Notes under the pieces: generated by a model
Seen by the model: the letters and a program-made list of their open reading frames with translations, nothing else
Told to the model about the DNA's origin: nothing
Database searches by the model: none
Program-made: the position numbers and the translations under genes
DNA from: Candidatus Blautia intestinavium
GTDB taxonomy: Bacteria; Bacillota; Clostridia; Lachnospirales; Lachnospiraceae
Assembly (NCBI GenBank): GCA_019113745.1
Contig: DXGV01000037.1
Span: 1 to 55,595 of the forward strand
DNA: 55,595 bases
Direction of reading: 5' to 3'
Part shown: positions 1 through 8,738 of the stretch, one piece after another
Position numbering within the stretch: the stretch's first letter is position 1
Layout: every line of letters begins with the position of its first letter

Positions 1-385
1 TCACCTGCAGAGAGGACACAAGGTTTACCGCCGGATCTGCCAGGGCCTCCATCACATGTCTGTCGCAGCGTCCCTGTCCCAGCGCCTTTCTGAGCAGGTA
101 AAATACAGCCGTCCCCTTGTCCGGATGGACGGATACGGCCGCATAGCAGACTGCCTGGTAAGTAGCCTCCCCCAGCTTTTGTCTTACAGACCGGGCCACC
201 TTCAGCGCTTTTTCGCTGTCCGGAGGAATTTCCACAGTGGTGCAGAACAGTTCCGGATATTCCGGTTCACAGGCACGGATCTCAATCTGGTATCCCCTGG
301 CGCTCCAGAGCCATCCATCGTACACTGCAGTAAAGATACCCTCCACAGAATCCTGACAGATCAATAATTTTTTCTCACAGGCCAT
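1..385 (-). CDS. TIGR03915-type putative DNA metabolism protein, C-terminus cut by window edge
   Basis: The minus strand reads from ATG at 385 to the window edge without a stop; the protein begins MACEKKLLICQDSVEGIFTAVYDG-like and contains a repeated charged helix region. I recognise the beginning as the TIGR03915 family (SAM-dependent or DNA metabolism protein, DUF4130-type), which is almost always encoded beside the TIGR03916 radical SAM protein; that is the arrangement here. The start has a strong GGGAGGTGG ribosome site and overlaps the stop of the upstream gene by 11 bases, implying translational coupling. The biochemical role is not established; the pairing suggests a two-protein DNA modification or repair function. 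At least 128 residues are visible and the C-terminal DUF4130 part lies outside the window. Confidence 0.8.
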   Translation of the reverse strand, partial: MACEKKLLICQDSVEGIFTAVYDGWLWSARGYQIEIRACEPEYPELFCTTVEIPPDSEKALKVARSVRQKLGEATYQAVCYAAVSVHPDKGTAVFYLLRKALGQGRCDRHVMEALADPAVNLVSSLQV

Positions 386-1703
386 TTTTGCCACCTCCCA
401 TATTTTCTGAAAGGAAATTACAGTCGTCAAAAAGAGACATCTGCCGGTATGTCATTTCTTCCGTAAACCCGGACAGCTTTCTGTCCCGTCCCAGAATATT
501 CCTTACAATATAATCTTCTTCTATCTTCAGGGGATACATCTGTCTTCCGCTGCAGGTGATAAAATAAACGGCTCTTTTCAAAACTACTCCCATATTTTTA
601 AGATCGTGGAAATCCAGGGAATGATACCTTCTGGCTCCCACGATCCTTCTGGCCGATTTCTCCCCTATTCCCGGCACTCTCAGCAAAGTGCGATAATCCG
701 CCCTGTTTATCTCCACAGGAAAAAATTCCAGATGTCCTACCGCCCAGTCGCACTTTGGATCCAGAAAAAGGTTAAAATTAGGTCTTCTCTCAGACAGCAG
801 TTCCTCTGCCTTAAATCCGTAAAAGCGCAGCAGCCAGTCCGCCTGATACAGCCTGTGTTCGCGGAGAAGGGGCGGTCCCTGAGGAAGAACCGGAAGCGCT
901 TTGTCCTCATTAACTGAAACAAACGCGGAATAAAATACTCTCTTTAAAGAAAAATTCCGATACAGGGATTCCGCCGCAGATATGATCTGAAAATCGCTTT
1001 CTCCTGACGCTCCTACGATCATCTGCGTGCTCTGTCCCGCCGGAGCAAAGCGCGGCGCGTGGCGGTATACGGCAAGCTCTTCTTTATTCGCTTCTCTGTG
1101 AAGCTGGATCTGTTTCATGGGGCGCAGAATTGTTCCGCGGCTTTTATGAGGCGCCAGACGCTTCAGCCCTTCCGCTGTGGGAAGCTCAAGATTTACACTC
1201 ATGCGGTCCGCCAGGTATCCCGCCCTCCTGATCAGCTCCGGCGAAGCTCCCGGAATAGCTTTCAGATGGATGTATCCCCGAAAATGATAGTGTTCTCTTA
1301 AAATTTCCACAGAACGGATCAGTTCTACCATTGTCTCATCAGGAGATCCCTTTACTCCGGAGCTTAAAAACAACCCCTCGATATAGTTCCTCCTGTAAAA
1401 TTCTATAGTCAGGCGGCTGATCTCCTCCGGAGTAAAACTGGTCCGCATAATATCGTTGGACGCACGGTTCAGGCAATACTTACAGTCATACACACATTCA
1501 TTGGTGTAAAGAACTTTCAAAAGACTGATGCACCGCCCGTCTCCGGAAAAACTGTGGCAGATCCCCGCGGCTATGCTGTTCCCGATTCCCTGTCCGCCGC
1601 TCTTTCTGTCTATACCGCTGGACGTACAGGCCACGTCATACTTGGCCGCGTCTGCCAGGATCTGAAGCTTCTCCATCAGCGTCATGGATTCCCGAGTTAT
1701 CAT
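375..1703 (-). CDS. Putative DNA modification/repair radical SAM protein (TIGR03916)
   Basis: A 442-residue protein. The radical SAM cluster motif CxxxCxxC is visible as C70, C74 and C77 (CVYDCKYC), and a helix-hairpin-helix DNA-binding motif (VPGIGEKSARRI) lies near residues 338-350. This combination defines the TIGR03916 family, a distant relative of spore photoproduct lyase-type enzymes with an unproven DNA repair role. An ATG at 1721 is in frame but lies inside a palindromic operator; the ATG at 1703 follows a GGAGG site by a normal spacing and is preferred. The gene overlaps the TIGR03915 partner downstream, so the two form one operon. The promoter carries two LexA-like palindromes, consistent with DNA-damage control. 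Confidence 0.88.
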   Translation of the reverse strand: MITRESMTLMEKLQILADAAKYDVACTSSGIDRKSGGQGIGNSIAAGICHSFSGDGRCISLLKVLYTNECVYDCKYCLNRASNDIMRTSFTPEEISRLTIEFYRRNYIEGLFLSSGVKGSPDETMVELIRSVEILREHYHFRGYIHLKAIPGASPELIRRAGYLADRMSVNLELPTAEGLKRLAPHKSRGTILRPMKQIQLHREANKEELAVYRHAPRFAPAGQSTQMIVGASGESDFQIISAAESLYRNFSLKRVFYSAFVSVNEDKALPVLPQGPPLLREHRLYQADWLLRFYGFKAEELLSERRPNFNLFLDPKCDWAVGHLEFFPVEINRADYRTLLRVPGIGEKSARRIVGARRYHSLDFHDLKNMGVVLKRAVYFITCSGRQMYPLKIEEDYIVRNILGRDRKLSGFTEEMTYRQMSLFDDCNFLSENMGGGKNGL

Positions 1704-1714
1704 AAGCGTTCCTC

Positions 1715-1762
1715 CAAACAAATGTTTGTTTTTATTCTATCCCAAACATTTGTTTGCGTCAA
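1715..1762 (-). promoter_or_regulatory. Promoter with two LexA-like palindromic operators
   Basis: On the minus strand a -35 TTGACG (1757-1762) and a -10 TAGAAT (1734-1739) are 17 bases apart. The palindrome CAAACATTTGTTTG (1743-1756) lies in the spacer and its reverse complement CAAACAAATGTTTG (1715-1728) sits between the -10 and the start codon, touching the GGAGG ribosome site. The arms resemble the Firmicutes LexA box GAAC-N4-GTTC but have AAAC/GTTT, so another repressor is possible. Confidence 0.65.
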
Positions 1763-1809
1763 CCCAATAAAACGGGACAAGCGGCTTTGGCACAAAAAAG
1801 TATTTGTGA

Positions 1810-1877
1810 AAATAAAAAATCCCAGAAACAAAATACCCTCTGAATTTTTTCAGAAGACATTCTGTAGTTCTGAGATT
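1810..1877 (-). terminator. Intrinsic terminator after aspartokinase
   Basis: On the minus strand AATCTCAGAA (1868-1877) pairs with TTCTGGGATT (1819-1828), with a smaller hairpin in the loop, followed by a T-rich tract. It lies just downstream of the aspartokinase stop. Confidence 0.6.
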
Positions 1878-1908
1878 TTCCTTTAAAATTTACAGGATAT
1901 CCGACAGA

Positions 1909-3228
1909 TCAGATCTGCGTCATCACAAAGATATCGTAAATCGCTTTTACCGCTGTTTCAAAATCGCGGTTTTCCACACCGATGATGATATTCAGCTCAC
2001 TGGAGCCCTGATCGATCATCTTAACGTTAACATGAGCGTGCGCCAGAGCGGAAAATACACGGCCTGCCGTTCCTCTCTGGGATTTCATTCCTCTTCCGAC
2101 AACTGCGATCAGAGCCAGGTCAGATTCCATTTCTATAAAATCCGGGTTCACCGCGCGATGGATCCCGGCGATCACCTGCTGCTCCTTTTCCTCAAATTCA
2201 TCCTGATGTACATATACAGTCATGGTGTCAATACCGGAGGGAACATGCTCGAAATTAATTCCCTGCTCTTCAAATACCTGAAGGACTTTCCTTCCAAAAC
2301 CGATCTCGCTGTTCATCATGGATTTTTCAATATTAATGGAACAGAAGCCTTTTTTTCCGGCAATGCCGGTGATCACGTATCTGGGCTTCCGGCAGGTGCT
2401 TTCTACAATAAGGGTGCCCCTGTCCTCCGGACGGTTGGTATTTTTGATATTGATGGGGATTCCCTCTTTCTGTACCGGAAAGATGGCGTCCTCGTGAAGC
2501 ACTGTCGCCCCCATATAGGACAGCTCTCTGAGCTCGCGGTAGGTAATCGTCTCAATCACTGCAGGATTGTCCACAATTCTTGGATCCGTCACCAGAAAGC
2601 CGGAAACATCCGTCCAGTTTTCATAAAGGTCCGCATGAACAGCCTTCGCCACCAGGGATCCTGTAATGTCCGACCCGCCTCTGGAGAAGGTCTTTACCGT
2701 CCCGTCCTCCATAGCTCCATAAAATCCCGGAATAACAGCGCGCTCGCATTTTGCAAGACGTTTTTCAAGAAGTTTATCTGTTTTGTCCCCGTCAAAGTTG
2801 CCGTTTTTGTCAAAGCGGATCACAGAAGCCGCGTCCACAAATTCATAGCCCAGATAAGCCGCCATGATCTTTCCATTCAGGAATTCCCCTCTGGACGCCG
2901 CGTAATCCGTACCTGCCTGAGCCTTAAAGTCTTCCTCTATCTGCCTGAACTCTTCTTCCAGAGACAGTTCCAGCCCCAGTCCACGGATAATTTCATAATA
3001 GCGTTCCCTGATCTCCTTCAGGACTTCTCCGAAGTCTTCTCCCGCCGCCGCTTTTTTATAGCAGGCGTACAGAAGATCTGTTACTTTCGTATCCTCCGAA
3101 AATCTTTTTCCAGGCGCAGACGGCACCACATAACGTCTGCTGTCTTCGCTTCTGATGATCTCTCCCACTTTCCGGAACTGATCAGAATTCGCCAGGGAGC
3201 TGCCTCCGAATTTTACAACTTTTTTCAT
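1909..3228 (-). CDS. Aspartate kinase
   Basis: A 439-residue monofunctional aspartokinase (aspartate + ATP to 4-phospho-aspartate), the first step to lysine, threonine and methionine and to diaminopimelate. The N-terminal KFGGSSLAN nucleotide-binding motif is at residues 6-14, the kinase domain runs to about residue 280 (FSRGGSDITGS in the middle), and two ACT-type regulatory domains follow (about 300-439), so feedback control by an amino acid is expected. The length is normal for the family. It has a GAGGA ribosome site 8 bases before ATG. It stands alone between a terminator and a DUF2325 gene in the same direction; no other lysine or threonine gene is nearby, so which isoenzyme it is cannot be told. 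Confidence 0.95.
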   Translation of the reverse strand: MKKVVKFGGSSLANSDQFRKVGEIIRSEDSRRYVVPSAPGKRFSEDTKVTDLLYACYKKAAAGEDFGEVLKEIRERYYEIIRGLGLELSLEEEFRQIEEDFKAQAGTDYAASRGEFLNGKIMAAYLGYEFVDAASVIRFDKNGNFDGDKTDKLLEKRLAKCERAVIPGFYGAMEDGTVKTFSRGGSDITGSLVAKAVHADLYENWTDVSGFLVTDPRIVDNPAVIETITYRELRELSYMGATVLHEDAIFPVQKEGIPINIKNTNRPEDRGTLIVESTCRKPRYVITGIAGKKGFCSINIEKSMMNSEIGFGRKVLQVFEEQGINFEHVPSGIDTMTVYVHQDEFEEKEQQVIAGIHRAVNPDFIEMESDLALIAVVGRGMKSQRGTAGRVFSALAHAHVNVKMIDQGSSELNIIIGVENRDFETAVKAIYDIFVMTQI

Positions 3229-3339
3229 AATAATGTCCTCATCCTTCTGTTATTCTGTGTGTCAGTAAAAAACCTGTATTCTATTTTACCTGAAACAGAG
3301 GATTTTGCAAGCATTTTTGTCCTTTACTCCGCTAAAATT

Positions 3340-3621
3340 TCACACACAGTATTCCCTGAGAACGTTCTGAAGGGCCGAGGCGCTGCTGGAATGGCACCTG
3401 CATACGGGAATCGATTTTCTTTTCGCCTCCTCCACCGCGCAGTTGACCATCTTATGAGATACCGTGCTGGTAAACAGGATCAGAAGATCCGGATCTCCTA
3501 TTTTTTTCTTCAACGCGCCTTTCTCTTTTGCAAATATTTTTGCTTTGCATCCATAGCATTTACAAATATCTGCATACTGACATACCATTCTTTCATTTCC
3601 GCCTACGATTACGATACTCAT
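3340..3621 (-). CDS. DUF2325 domain-containing protein
   Basis: A 93-residue protein covering a whole DUF2325 domain: the N-terminal VIVGGNERM loop resembles a Rossmann-type nucleotide site, and the C-terminal RCHSSSASAL matches the conserved HxS-S motif of the family. The function is unknown; family members often lie near ferrous iron transport or Fur/DtxR-type genes. It has a clear AAAGAGGTG ribosome site. The upstream region holds a set of TTAGTTAA-like inverted repeats that resemble metal-responsive operators, supporting, but not proving, an iron connection. The cysteines C14, C20, C22, C25 near the N-terminus (CQYADICKCYGC) could bind a metal; this is inference. Confidence 0.8.
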   Translation of the reverse strand: MSIVIVGGNERMVCQYADICKCYGCKAKIFAKEKGALKKKIGDPDLLILFTSTVSHKMVNCAVEEAKRKSIPVCRCHSSSASALQNVLREYCV

Positions 3622-3646
3622 AAATCACCTCTTTTTGTTGTATGCA

Positions 3647-3687
3647 ACTAACTTATCACGCAAATTTTAAGTTAGTACTCGCTAACT
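3647..3687 (-). promoter_or_regulatory. Inverted-repeat cluster upstream of the DUF2325 gene
   Basis: CTAACTTA (3648-3655) and TAAGTTAG (3668-3675) form a perfect 8-base inverted repeat, and the second arm also pairs with CTAAC at 3682-3686. The half-site GTTAG/CTAAC recalls DtxR/IdeR-type iron boxes, but the spacing differs. Likely a repressor site; identity is inferred. Confidence 0.45.
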
Positions 3688-3722
3688 CTTTGTTCACATA
3701 TTACCATATCAGACTTTCTCTG

Positions 3723-4418
3723 TCAAATACTTTCTGTTTTTCTGTAATCTTCTACCCCGCACACAGTAAGCAGTTCTTCCGCCACGCGAAAACGGATATT
3801 TTTCCCGCCGTAGGCAATCCCGTAAACACGGTCCGGATCTGACTGATAACCGGGACGGGGATCATTTTCCAGAACCTCCGTAAGCGCCTCTCTGATCTCT
3901 TCCGGAATCTGCTTCAGCCATTTTTCAGGAAACACCACCTTCAGCCTGTGATCTGCTATCCGGTCTGTAAATCCTCCTGACGCTTCCGGACGGCAGTCTG
4001 TGGGAATGTAAGGTTTTATATCAAAAATCGGCGTACCGTTCATCAGGTCGGCTCCTGCCACGTAAAGCACAGGCCCCAGCTCTCTGTGAAATTCCACCCG
4101 TTCCAGACGGACGGCGGAAAGTCCCAGACTGTTTGGGCGGAAGGGAGATCTTGTGGCAAACACGCCCTTTCTTATATTTCCTCCCAGCCTGGGCGGCCTG
4201 ACAGTGGGAGACCAGGTGTCTCTGACATTTTCGGAAAACTGCCAGATCAGCCAGATATGGGTGTATTCCTCCAGACCCCGGAACGCCTCCGGGATCCTGT
4301 ATTCCGGTTCAAAAACTATCTTTGCCCTTTGTTTATTCAGCCTTCCGCTCTGATGTGGAATTCCGAATTTTTCTGTAAAATCATTGTAGATCCGCCCGAT
4401 AGTCTTAATTTCCGCCAT
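3723..4418 (-). CDS. trmO: tRNA (t6A37)-methyltransferase TrmO (TsaA family)
   Basis: A 231-residue TsaA/TrmO-like protein that uses S-adenosylmethionine to N6-methylate threonylcarbamoyl-adenosine 37 of threonine tRNA. Family hallmarks visible: the N-terminal IGRIYNDF strand, the GIPHQSG segment, LEEYTHIWLIWQF, the PPRLGGN loop with KGVFATRSPFRPN (the most conserved signature) and the C-terminal DPRPGY motif. A longer in-frame reading to 4466 exists, but it runs into the upstream gene; ATG at 4418 lies one base after that gene's stop with a GAGGAAGAGG ribosome site, and starts with the expected MAEIKTIG. It is translationally coupled to the SGNH-like gene, though the functions look unrelated. 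Confidence 0.9.
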   Translation of the reverse strand: MAEIKTIGRIYNDFTEKFGIPHQSGRLNKQRAKIVFEPEYRIPEAFRGLEEYTHIWLIWQFSENVRDTWSPTVRPPRLGGNIRKGVFATRSPFRPNSLGLSAVRLERVEFHRELGPVLYVAGADLMNGTPIFDIKPYIPTDCRPEASGGFTDRIADHRLKVVFPEKWLKQIPEEIREALTEVLENDPRPGYQSDPDRVYGIAYGGKNIRFRVAEELLTVCGVEDYRKTESI

Positions 4419-4419
4419 T

Positions 4420-5505
4420 TTATTCAGCCTCTTCCTCCATATCTCCAAAAATACTGTCGTAGTCAAAAGAAAGGTAGAAATCTTCCATTTCCTGAATCTT
4501 TTCCCGGTAATTCTCCTCTGTCAGAAGACCCTTTTCTTCATAGATCCAGTCAATGATCTGATCGCTGATTTTTGATCCATAATGAGTAGGATCCATGTAA
4601 TTATCCAGATTTTCCGTAATATCATAGTGGTCTGCAAAGGTATAAAGCTTTACGTTGTCATAGGGGAGGAGCAGCTTTGCCTGGAGCTTTTCCGCCTCAA
4701 AATAACGGGCCAGATCGCCGTTCCTCTCCGCCTCGTCCCAGAAAGCCACGCTGTACGGCGGCGTATAAAAATAGAACATGGTATCCGGATTTTCCTCCAC
4801 AGTCCTGATAACGTTTTCCGTCACATTATCCGTAACTGTTTTCGCGTCCTCTTCTGTAAAAGCTTTCTGTTCTTCTGCTTTTGTTTCCGGCCTCTCGTAT
4901 GCTTCCAGCACATGTTCCTTCCCGACCGGATGTTCCCACTCCCAGAAGCTGTAGTCGTCCATAGAGGTGGTCTTCTTCCCGTCTATATTATATTTTATCA
5001 CCGGAAGCGTGCTGTCCAGAAAGATTTCTTTGTTCAGCACATAGTTTACGTCATTTAAAATATTGTCGTCATAAAGATAATCAGGATAGTCGTCATAATT
5101 ACGGACTTCTCCTGCCTGGAATATCTTATTATAGTCCAGACACCGGAAAATACATTTTGTATCCGGATTTTCCTTCAGAACCTTGCGCACCTCCTGGTCT
5201 ATGGCATAATAGGTTTCTCCCGTGTAAGTAATCTTGATGGATTTTGTCCCGAAAAGCCTGTCAAACTGAGACGCCTTAAAGTTCTGCATCATAGAGGTCC
5301 CTACGATTGCTGCGTCATAATCGTAAGTCTTGATGATCCCGTCGTTCAGATAACGCTCCATACCGTCCACCAGGGGATATTCCACGCCGTCCAGGGCTTT
5401 ATGATAATGGAAGAACGGATCGATCACAATGGTGGCTCCTCCGGCCAGCAAAAGCGCTGCGACCGTCCCTCCCAAAACAACTTGTACAAATCTGCGGCTG
5501 TTCAT
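4420..5505 (-). CDS. Membrane-anchored SGNH-like protein, MBOAT partner
   Basis: A 361-residue protein with one N-terminal transmembrane segment (about residues 8-28) followed by an extracytoplasmic domain. VGTSMMQNF near residues 87-95 resembles the GxSx block of SGNH hydrolases, and DPTHYGSK near residues 307-314 supplies a D-x-x-H pair typical of the catalytic end of AlgJ/AlgX/DltD-type proteins. It lies 55 bases downstream of an MBOAT acyltransferase gene. In alginate, D-alanyl or polysaccharide O-acetylation systems an MBOAT protein passes the acyl group across the membrane to such a partner, so it is probably the extracellular acyltransferase of this pair. The acceptor polymer is not known and no polysaccharide genes are nearby. 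Confidence 0.72.
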   Translation of the reverse strand: MNSRRFVQVVLGGTVAALLLAGGATIVIDPFFHYHKALDGVEYPLVDGMERYLNDGIIKTYDYDAAIVGTSMMQNFKASQFDRLFGTKSIKITYTGETYYAIDQEVRKVLKENPDTKCIFRCLDYNKIFQAGEVRNYDDYPDYLYDDNILNDVNYVLNKEIFLDSTLPVIKYNIDGKKTTSMDDYSFWEWEHPVGKEHVLEAYERPETKAEEQKAFTEEDAKTVTDNVTENVIRTVEENPDTMFYFYTPPYSVAFWDEAERNGDLARYFEAEKLQAKLLLPYDNVKLYTFADHYDITENLDNYMDPTHYGSKISDQIIDWIYEEKGLLTEENYREKIQEMEDFYLSFDYDSIFGDMEEEAE

Positions 5506-5560
5506 ATTTCCTCCTTACTGTTCCTGCTTCCGCTATTCCTGTACCCTTTGAAGGTTTTTC

Positions 5561-7042
5561 TTAGAAATTAAAATATAAAAATTCCGACACGCCTGACAGG
5601 GACATAATTCCCCATACAAGATAAAAGATCGCCGTCAGGGACCGTCTTACCGTAGGCTTGAACTCCATCTCCTGATTATTCTTAAATGCAAGGCAGATCA
5701 CCAGCGCCGCCGTCATAAAAATAAGAGCGTCAAAACCTCTGATGGAAGAAACGATTTCATTCAGCCCCGGTATATGCTCATAAATAAAGGCAAATTCCGT
5801 CAGCTTAAACTGTTCCAGCATGGAAGCTCTCACATTCAGGTTCTGGAATCCCAGAATTTTTTTGATCACTGTAACTGCCTGGGAAATAGACTCCGCCCGG
5901 AAAAAGATCCATGTCACGTTGATAAACAGGAAAGTAACCATCCACTGCAGAACCGTATGCATGGAATTCCACTGTTTCTTAAACATTCTGGTCAGCGCGT
6001 TGGCTACGCCGTGGAGAAATCCCCAGAGAATAAACGTCCAGTTGGCTCCATGCCACAGGCCGCTGACAAGAAATACGACAATAATATTAATATATGTACG
6101 GATTGTTCCCTTACGGCTTCCTCCCAGTGGAAAATAAATGTAGGTTCTCAGAAACCTGGTCAGCGTCAGATGCCAGCGGCTCCAGAAATCCACCACGGAA
6201 AGCGCTTTGTAGGGCGAGTTAAAGTTCATGGGGATCTTAATATTAAACATATACCCCAGCCCGGTTGCCATATCGCAGTAACCGCTGAAATCAAAGTAGA
6301 TCTGGAAGGCATAGGCAAGCATCATCAGGATCCCTTCCATAGATGTGATCCCGGCCGATACGTTTCCGTACCCCCAGGTAACAGCCTTGCTGAGCGTATC
6401 CGCTATGATAACTTTTTTTACAAGTCCCGCGGAAAACACATATATGCCATGGGCCATATTTCCTGATTTCATCTTCCAGTTATTTTTATCGGCAAACTGG
6501 GGAAGCACCTCGTTGTGAAGTACGATCGGGCCTGCCACAAGCTGCGGAAAGAACGTTACAAACAGCGAATAATCAAGAATATTGTATTCTCTTGTCTGTC
6601 CTCTGTAGGAATCGATCACATAGGACACCTGCTGGAAGGTAAAGAAACTGATTCCCAGCGGCAGAACAATATGCCGGAGCTGGAAGTCTGTGGAAAAGGC
6701 TTTATTCAGATTATCCACAAAGAAATCATAATATTTGTAGTAAAAAATAAGACCCAGATTAAAGGTCAGTCCCACAGCCAGAAGGATTTTTTTCAGCAAA
6801 TGTATCCTGGACTGGGGCATCTGCCATTTTCTCTGAAAGAGCTGCGACAGAACATAATTGACAAGAATACTGCTTCCCATGATCCACAGATAGCTTGGAT
6901 TAAAGTATCCATAAAACCAGAAAGACATCAGCACCAGTTCCAGCTTGGCCAGCATATGGAAGCCTGCTTTGTGCAGGCCAAAATAGCCCAGCAAAGTAAC
7001 CGGCAGAAAAAATAAAATAAAAATGTACGAATTAAACAGCAT
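5561..7042 (-). CDS. MBOAT family membrane-bound O-acyltransferase (AlgI/DltB-like)
   Basis: A 493-residue polytopic membrane protein with about ten or more hydrophobic segments. It has the AlgI-like features FFPQLVAGPIV, FDFSGYCDMATGLG, FWSRWHLTLTRFLRTYIYFPLGG and SGLWHGANWTF with the presumed catalytic histidine at about residue 331. These place it in the AlgI/DltB/PatA group that moves an acyl (usually acetyl) group from a cytoplasmic donor to an extracellular acceptor. The SGNH-like gene directly downstream is the expected partner. Start at ATG with AAGGAG upstream. No gene for a carrier protein or polysaccharide synthase is present nearby, so the acceptor could be peptidoglycan, teichoic acid or an exopolysaccharide encoded elsewhere. 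Confidence 0.92.
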   Translation of the reverse strand: MLFNSYIFILFFLPVTLLGYFGLHKAGFHMLAKLELVLMSFWFYGYFNPSYLWIMGSSILVNYVLSQLFQRKWQMPQSRIHLLKKILLAVGLTFNLGLIFYYKYYDFFVDNLNKAFSTDFQLRHIVLPLGISFFTFQQVSYVIDSYRGQTREYNILDYSLFVTFFPQLVAGPIVLHNEVLPQFADKNNWKMKSGNMAHGIYVFSAGLVKKVIIADTLSKAVTWGYGNVSAGITSMEGILMMLAYAFQIYFDFSGYCDMATGLGYMFNIKIPMNFNSPYKALSVVDFWSRWHLTLTRFLRTYIYFPLGGSRKGTIRTYINIIVVFLVSGLWHGANWTFILWGFLHGVANALTRMFKKQWNSMHTVLQWMVTFLFINVTWIFFRAESISQAVTVIKKILGFQNLNVRASMLEQFKLTEFAFIYEHIPGLNEIVSSIRGFDALIFMTAALVICLAFKNNQEMEFKPTVRRSLTAIFYLVWGIMSLSGVSEFLYFNF

Positions 7043-7167
7043 TTTTCTACTCCTTACCTCATTTACCTGTTTGCCATTATACCGGAGAGTTCTTCTGTGT
7101 GCAATATTTTTGTAACTTTTTCGATATATTTTTCACACACAAACGTAAAAATGTATTTATCAGAAAC

Positions 7168-7225
7168 AAAAAAGGACCTGCGAACTTTATTTTCTCTCTC
7201 AGGAAAACAAAATCCGCAGGCCTTA
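7168..7225 (-). terminator. Intrinsic terminator after the alanine symporter gene
   Basis: On the minus strand AAGGCCTGCG pairs with CGCAGG(T)CCTT (one bulged base), followed by a T6 run. It is just downstream of the symporter stop. Confidence 0.7.
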
Positions 7226-7241
7226 TTGTATATGTAAGTCT

Positions 7242-8621
7242 CTATCGATCTATTACATCCACCTTCGTGTCGTCTTTTGCGTCAAGATTGTTGATATATT
7301 TCTTCGTCTCCCGAACGATCACATTAGACAGAAGAAGCACCGCCACCAGATTTGGAATCGCCATAAGCGCATTGAGGATATCCGCGATGGTCCACACCAG
7401 ATTCAGAGAAACCACAGGCGCAATGGCCGCAACCGCGATATACAGCACTCTGTAGGGGATCAGTCCGATCTTTCCGGAGAAATATTCCACACAGCGTTCC
7501 CCGTAATAAGCCCATCCAAGGACTGTGGAATAAGCGAATGAGATGATTCCCACCACAAGGATCACAGGCCCCAGAACAGGGATCTGCTGGAACGCCAGAG
7601 TGGTAAGGATACCTCCGTCGGTGATATTTCCCATATCAATGGAAGGATTCTTCATGATACTGGTCACAAGGACAAGACCTGTCATCAGACAGACAACAAC
7701 CGTATCCCAGAAGGTTCCCGTACTGGATACAAGAGCCTGGCGCACCGGATTCCTTGTCTGCGCCGCCGCAGCCGCGATAGGAGCGGATCCCATACCGGAC
7801 TCATTAGAAAAAAGCCCTCTGGCGATACCGTACTGCATGGCGATCATGATCCCTCTTCCCACCAGACCGCCGGCAGCGGCTCCCGGCGTGAAAGCCAGAC
7901 GGCAGATCGTCTGGATCGCGGGAATGATAAAATCATAATTGATCCCAAGGATGATCAGACATCCCAGAACATAGAAAATCGCCATAAAGGGAACAAGCTT
8001 CTCGCATACGTTGGCGATGGACTTAATCCCGCCGAAGATCACAAGGGCGGTCAGCACCGCCACAACGACGCCGATGGCCGCAGGCGGAATACCCATATTT
8101 TCTTCACATACGGCTGCAATGGCGTTTACCTGTGTGGCGCATCCGATTCCGAAGGAAGCGAAGCCTCCGAAGAAAGCGAAGATCATTCCCAGCCATTTCA
8201 TATTCAGGCCGCGCTCCAGGGCGTACATGGCGCCGCCCTGCATCCTGCCGTCCTTCGTCTTTACTCTGTACTTCACCGCGATCAGGGATTCGGAATATTT
8301 CGTGGCGATCCCGAATACGCCTGTAAGCCAGCACCAGAGAACCGCCCCCGGTCCTCCCAGGGCCACTGCGGTTCCCACGCCGATGATATTGCCTGTGCCG
8401 ATAGTTGAAGCCAGGGCTGTGGTCAGGGCGCCGAACTGGCTTACCTCTCCCTCCGCGTCAGGATCCTTGGCTACGGAAAGCCGGATTCCGGTAAATATCT
8501 TTCTCTGGATAAATCCTGTGCGAACCGTCATGAAAATATGCGTTCCCAGAAGCAGCAGGATCATCCACCATTCCCAGACCAGCGTATCGATCTGGGTGAT
8601 CACATTCGTAATAGCTTCCAT
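7242..8621 (-). CDS. Alanine/amino-acid:sodium symporter, AGCS family
   Basis: A 459-residue membrane protein with about eleven transmembrane segments. AGCS signatures are clear: LTTALASTIGTGNIIGVGTAVALGGPGA-type block near residues 60-90 and the ARGLFSNESGMGSAPIAAAAA block in the middle, with the C-terminal GWAYYGERCVEYF motif. The family takes up alanine or glycine with sodium or protons. The open frame extends 22 residues further upstream, but those residues are not family-like and the ATG at 8621 has a GGGAGGAAAG ribosome site, so it is chosen. The gene is monocistronic, closed by its own terminator, and separated from the patatin gene by about 120 bases. Confidence 0.93.
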   Translation of the reverse strand: MEAITNVITQIDTLVWEWWMILLLLGTHIFMTVRTGFIQRKIFTGIRLSVAKDPDAEGEVSQFGALTTALASTIGTGNIIGVGTAVALGGPGAVLWCWLTGVFGIATKYSESLIAVKYRVKTKDGRMQGGAMYALERGLNMKWLGMIFAFFGGFASFGIGCATQVNAIAAVCEENMGIPPAAIGVVVAVLTALVIFGGIKSIANVCEKLVPFMAIFYVLGCLIILGINYDFIIPAIQTICRLAFTPGAAAGGLVGRGIMIAMQYGIARGLFSNESGMGSAPIAAAAAQTRNPVRQALVSSTGTFWDTVVVCLMTGLVLVTSIMKNPSIDMGNITDGGILTTLAFQQIPVLGPVILVVGIISFAYSTVLGWAYYGERCVEYFSGKIGLIPYRVLYIAVAAIAPVVSLNLVWTIADILNALMAIPNLVAVLLLSNVIVRETKKYINNLDAKDDTKVDVIDR

Positions 8622-8738
8622 TTTCTCTTTCCTCCCGTAAAACAGCCTTAATGGGACTATTATACCGGATTTCTTCACGCATTGCAACGATTTATTACGT
8701 TTTCACTGCATTTCAATAAAGTTACCAGTCGTTAATTT

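Noticed and set aside
2032..3651. 539-residue open frame on the plus strand, antisense to aspartokinase and DUF2325
   Set aside because: It has no ribosome site and its residues resemble no family, while the opposite strand encodes a complete aspartokinase; it is a by-product of codon bias.
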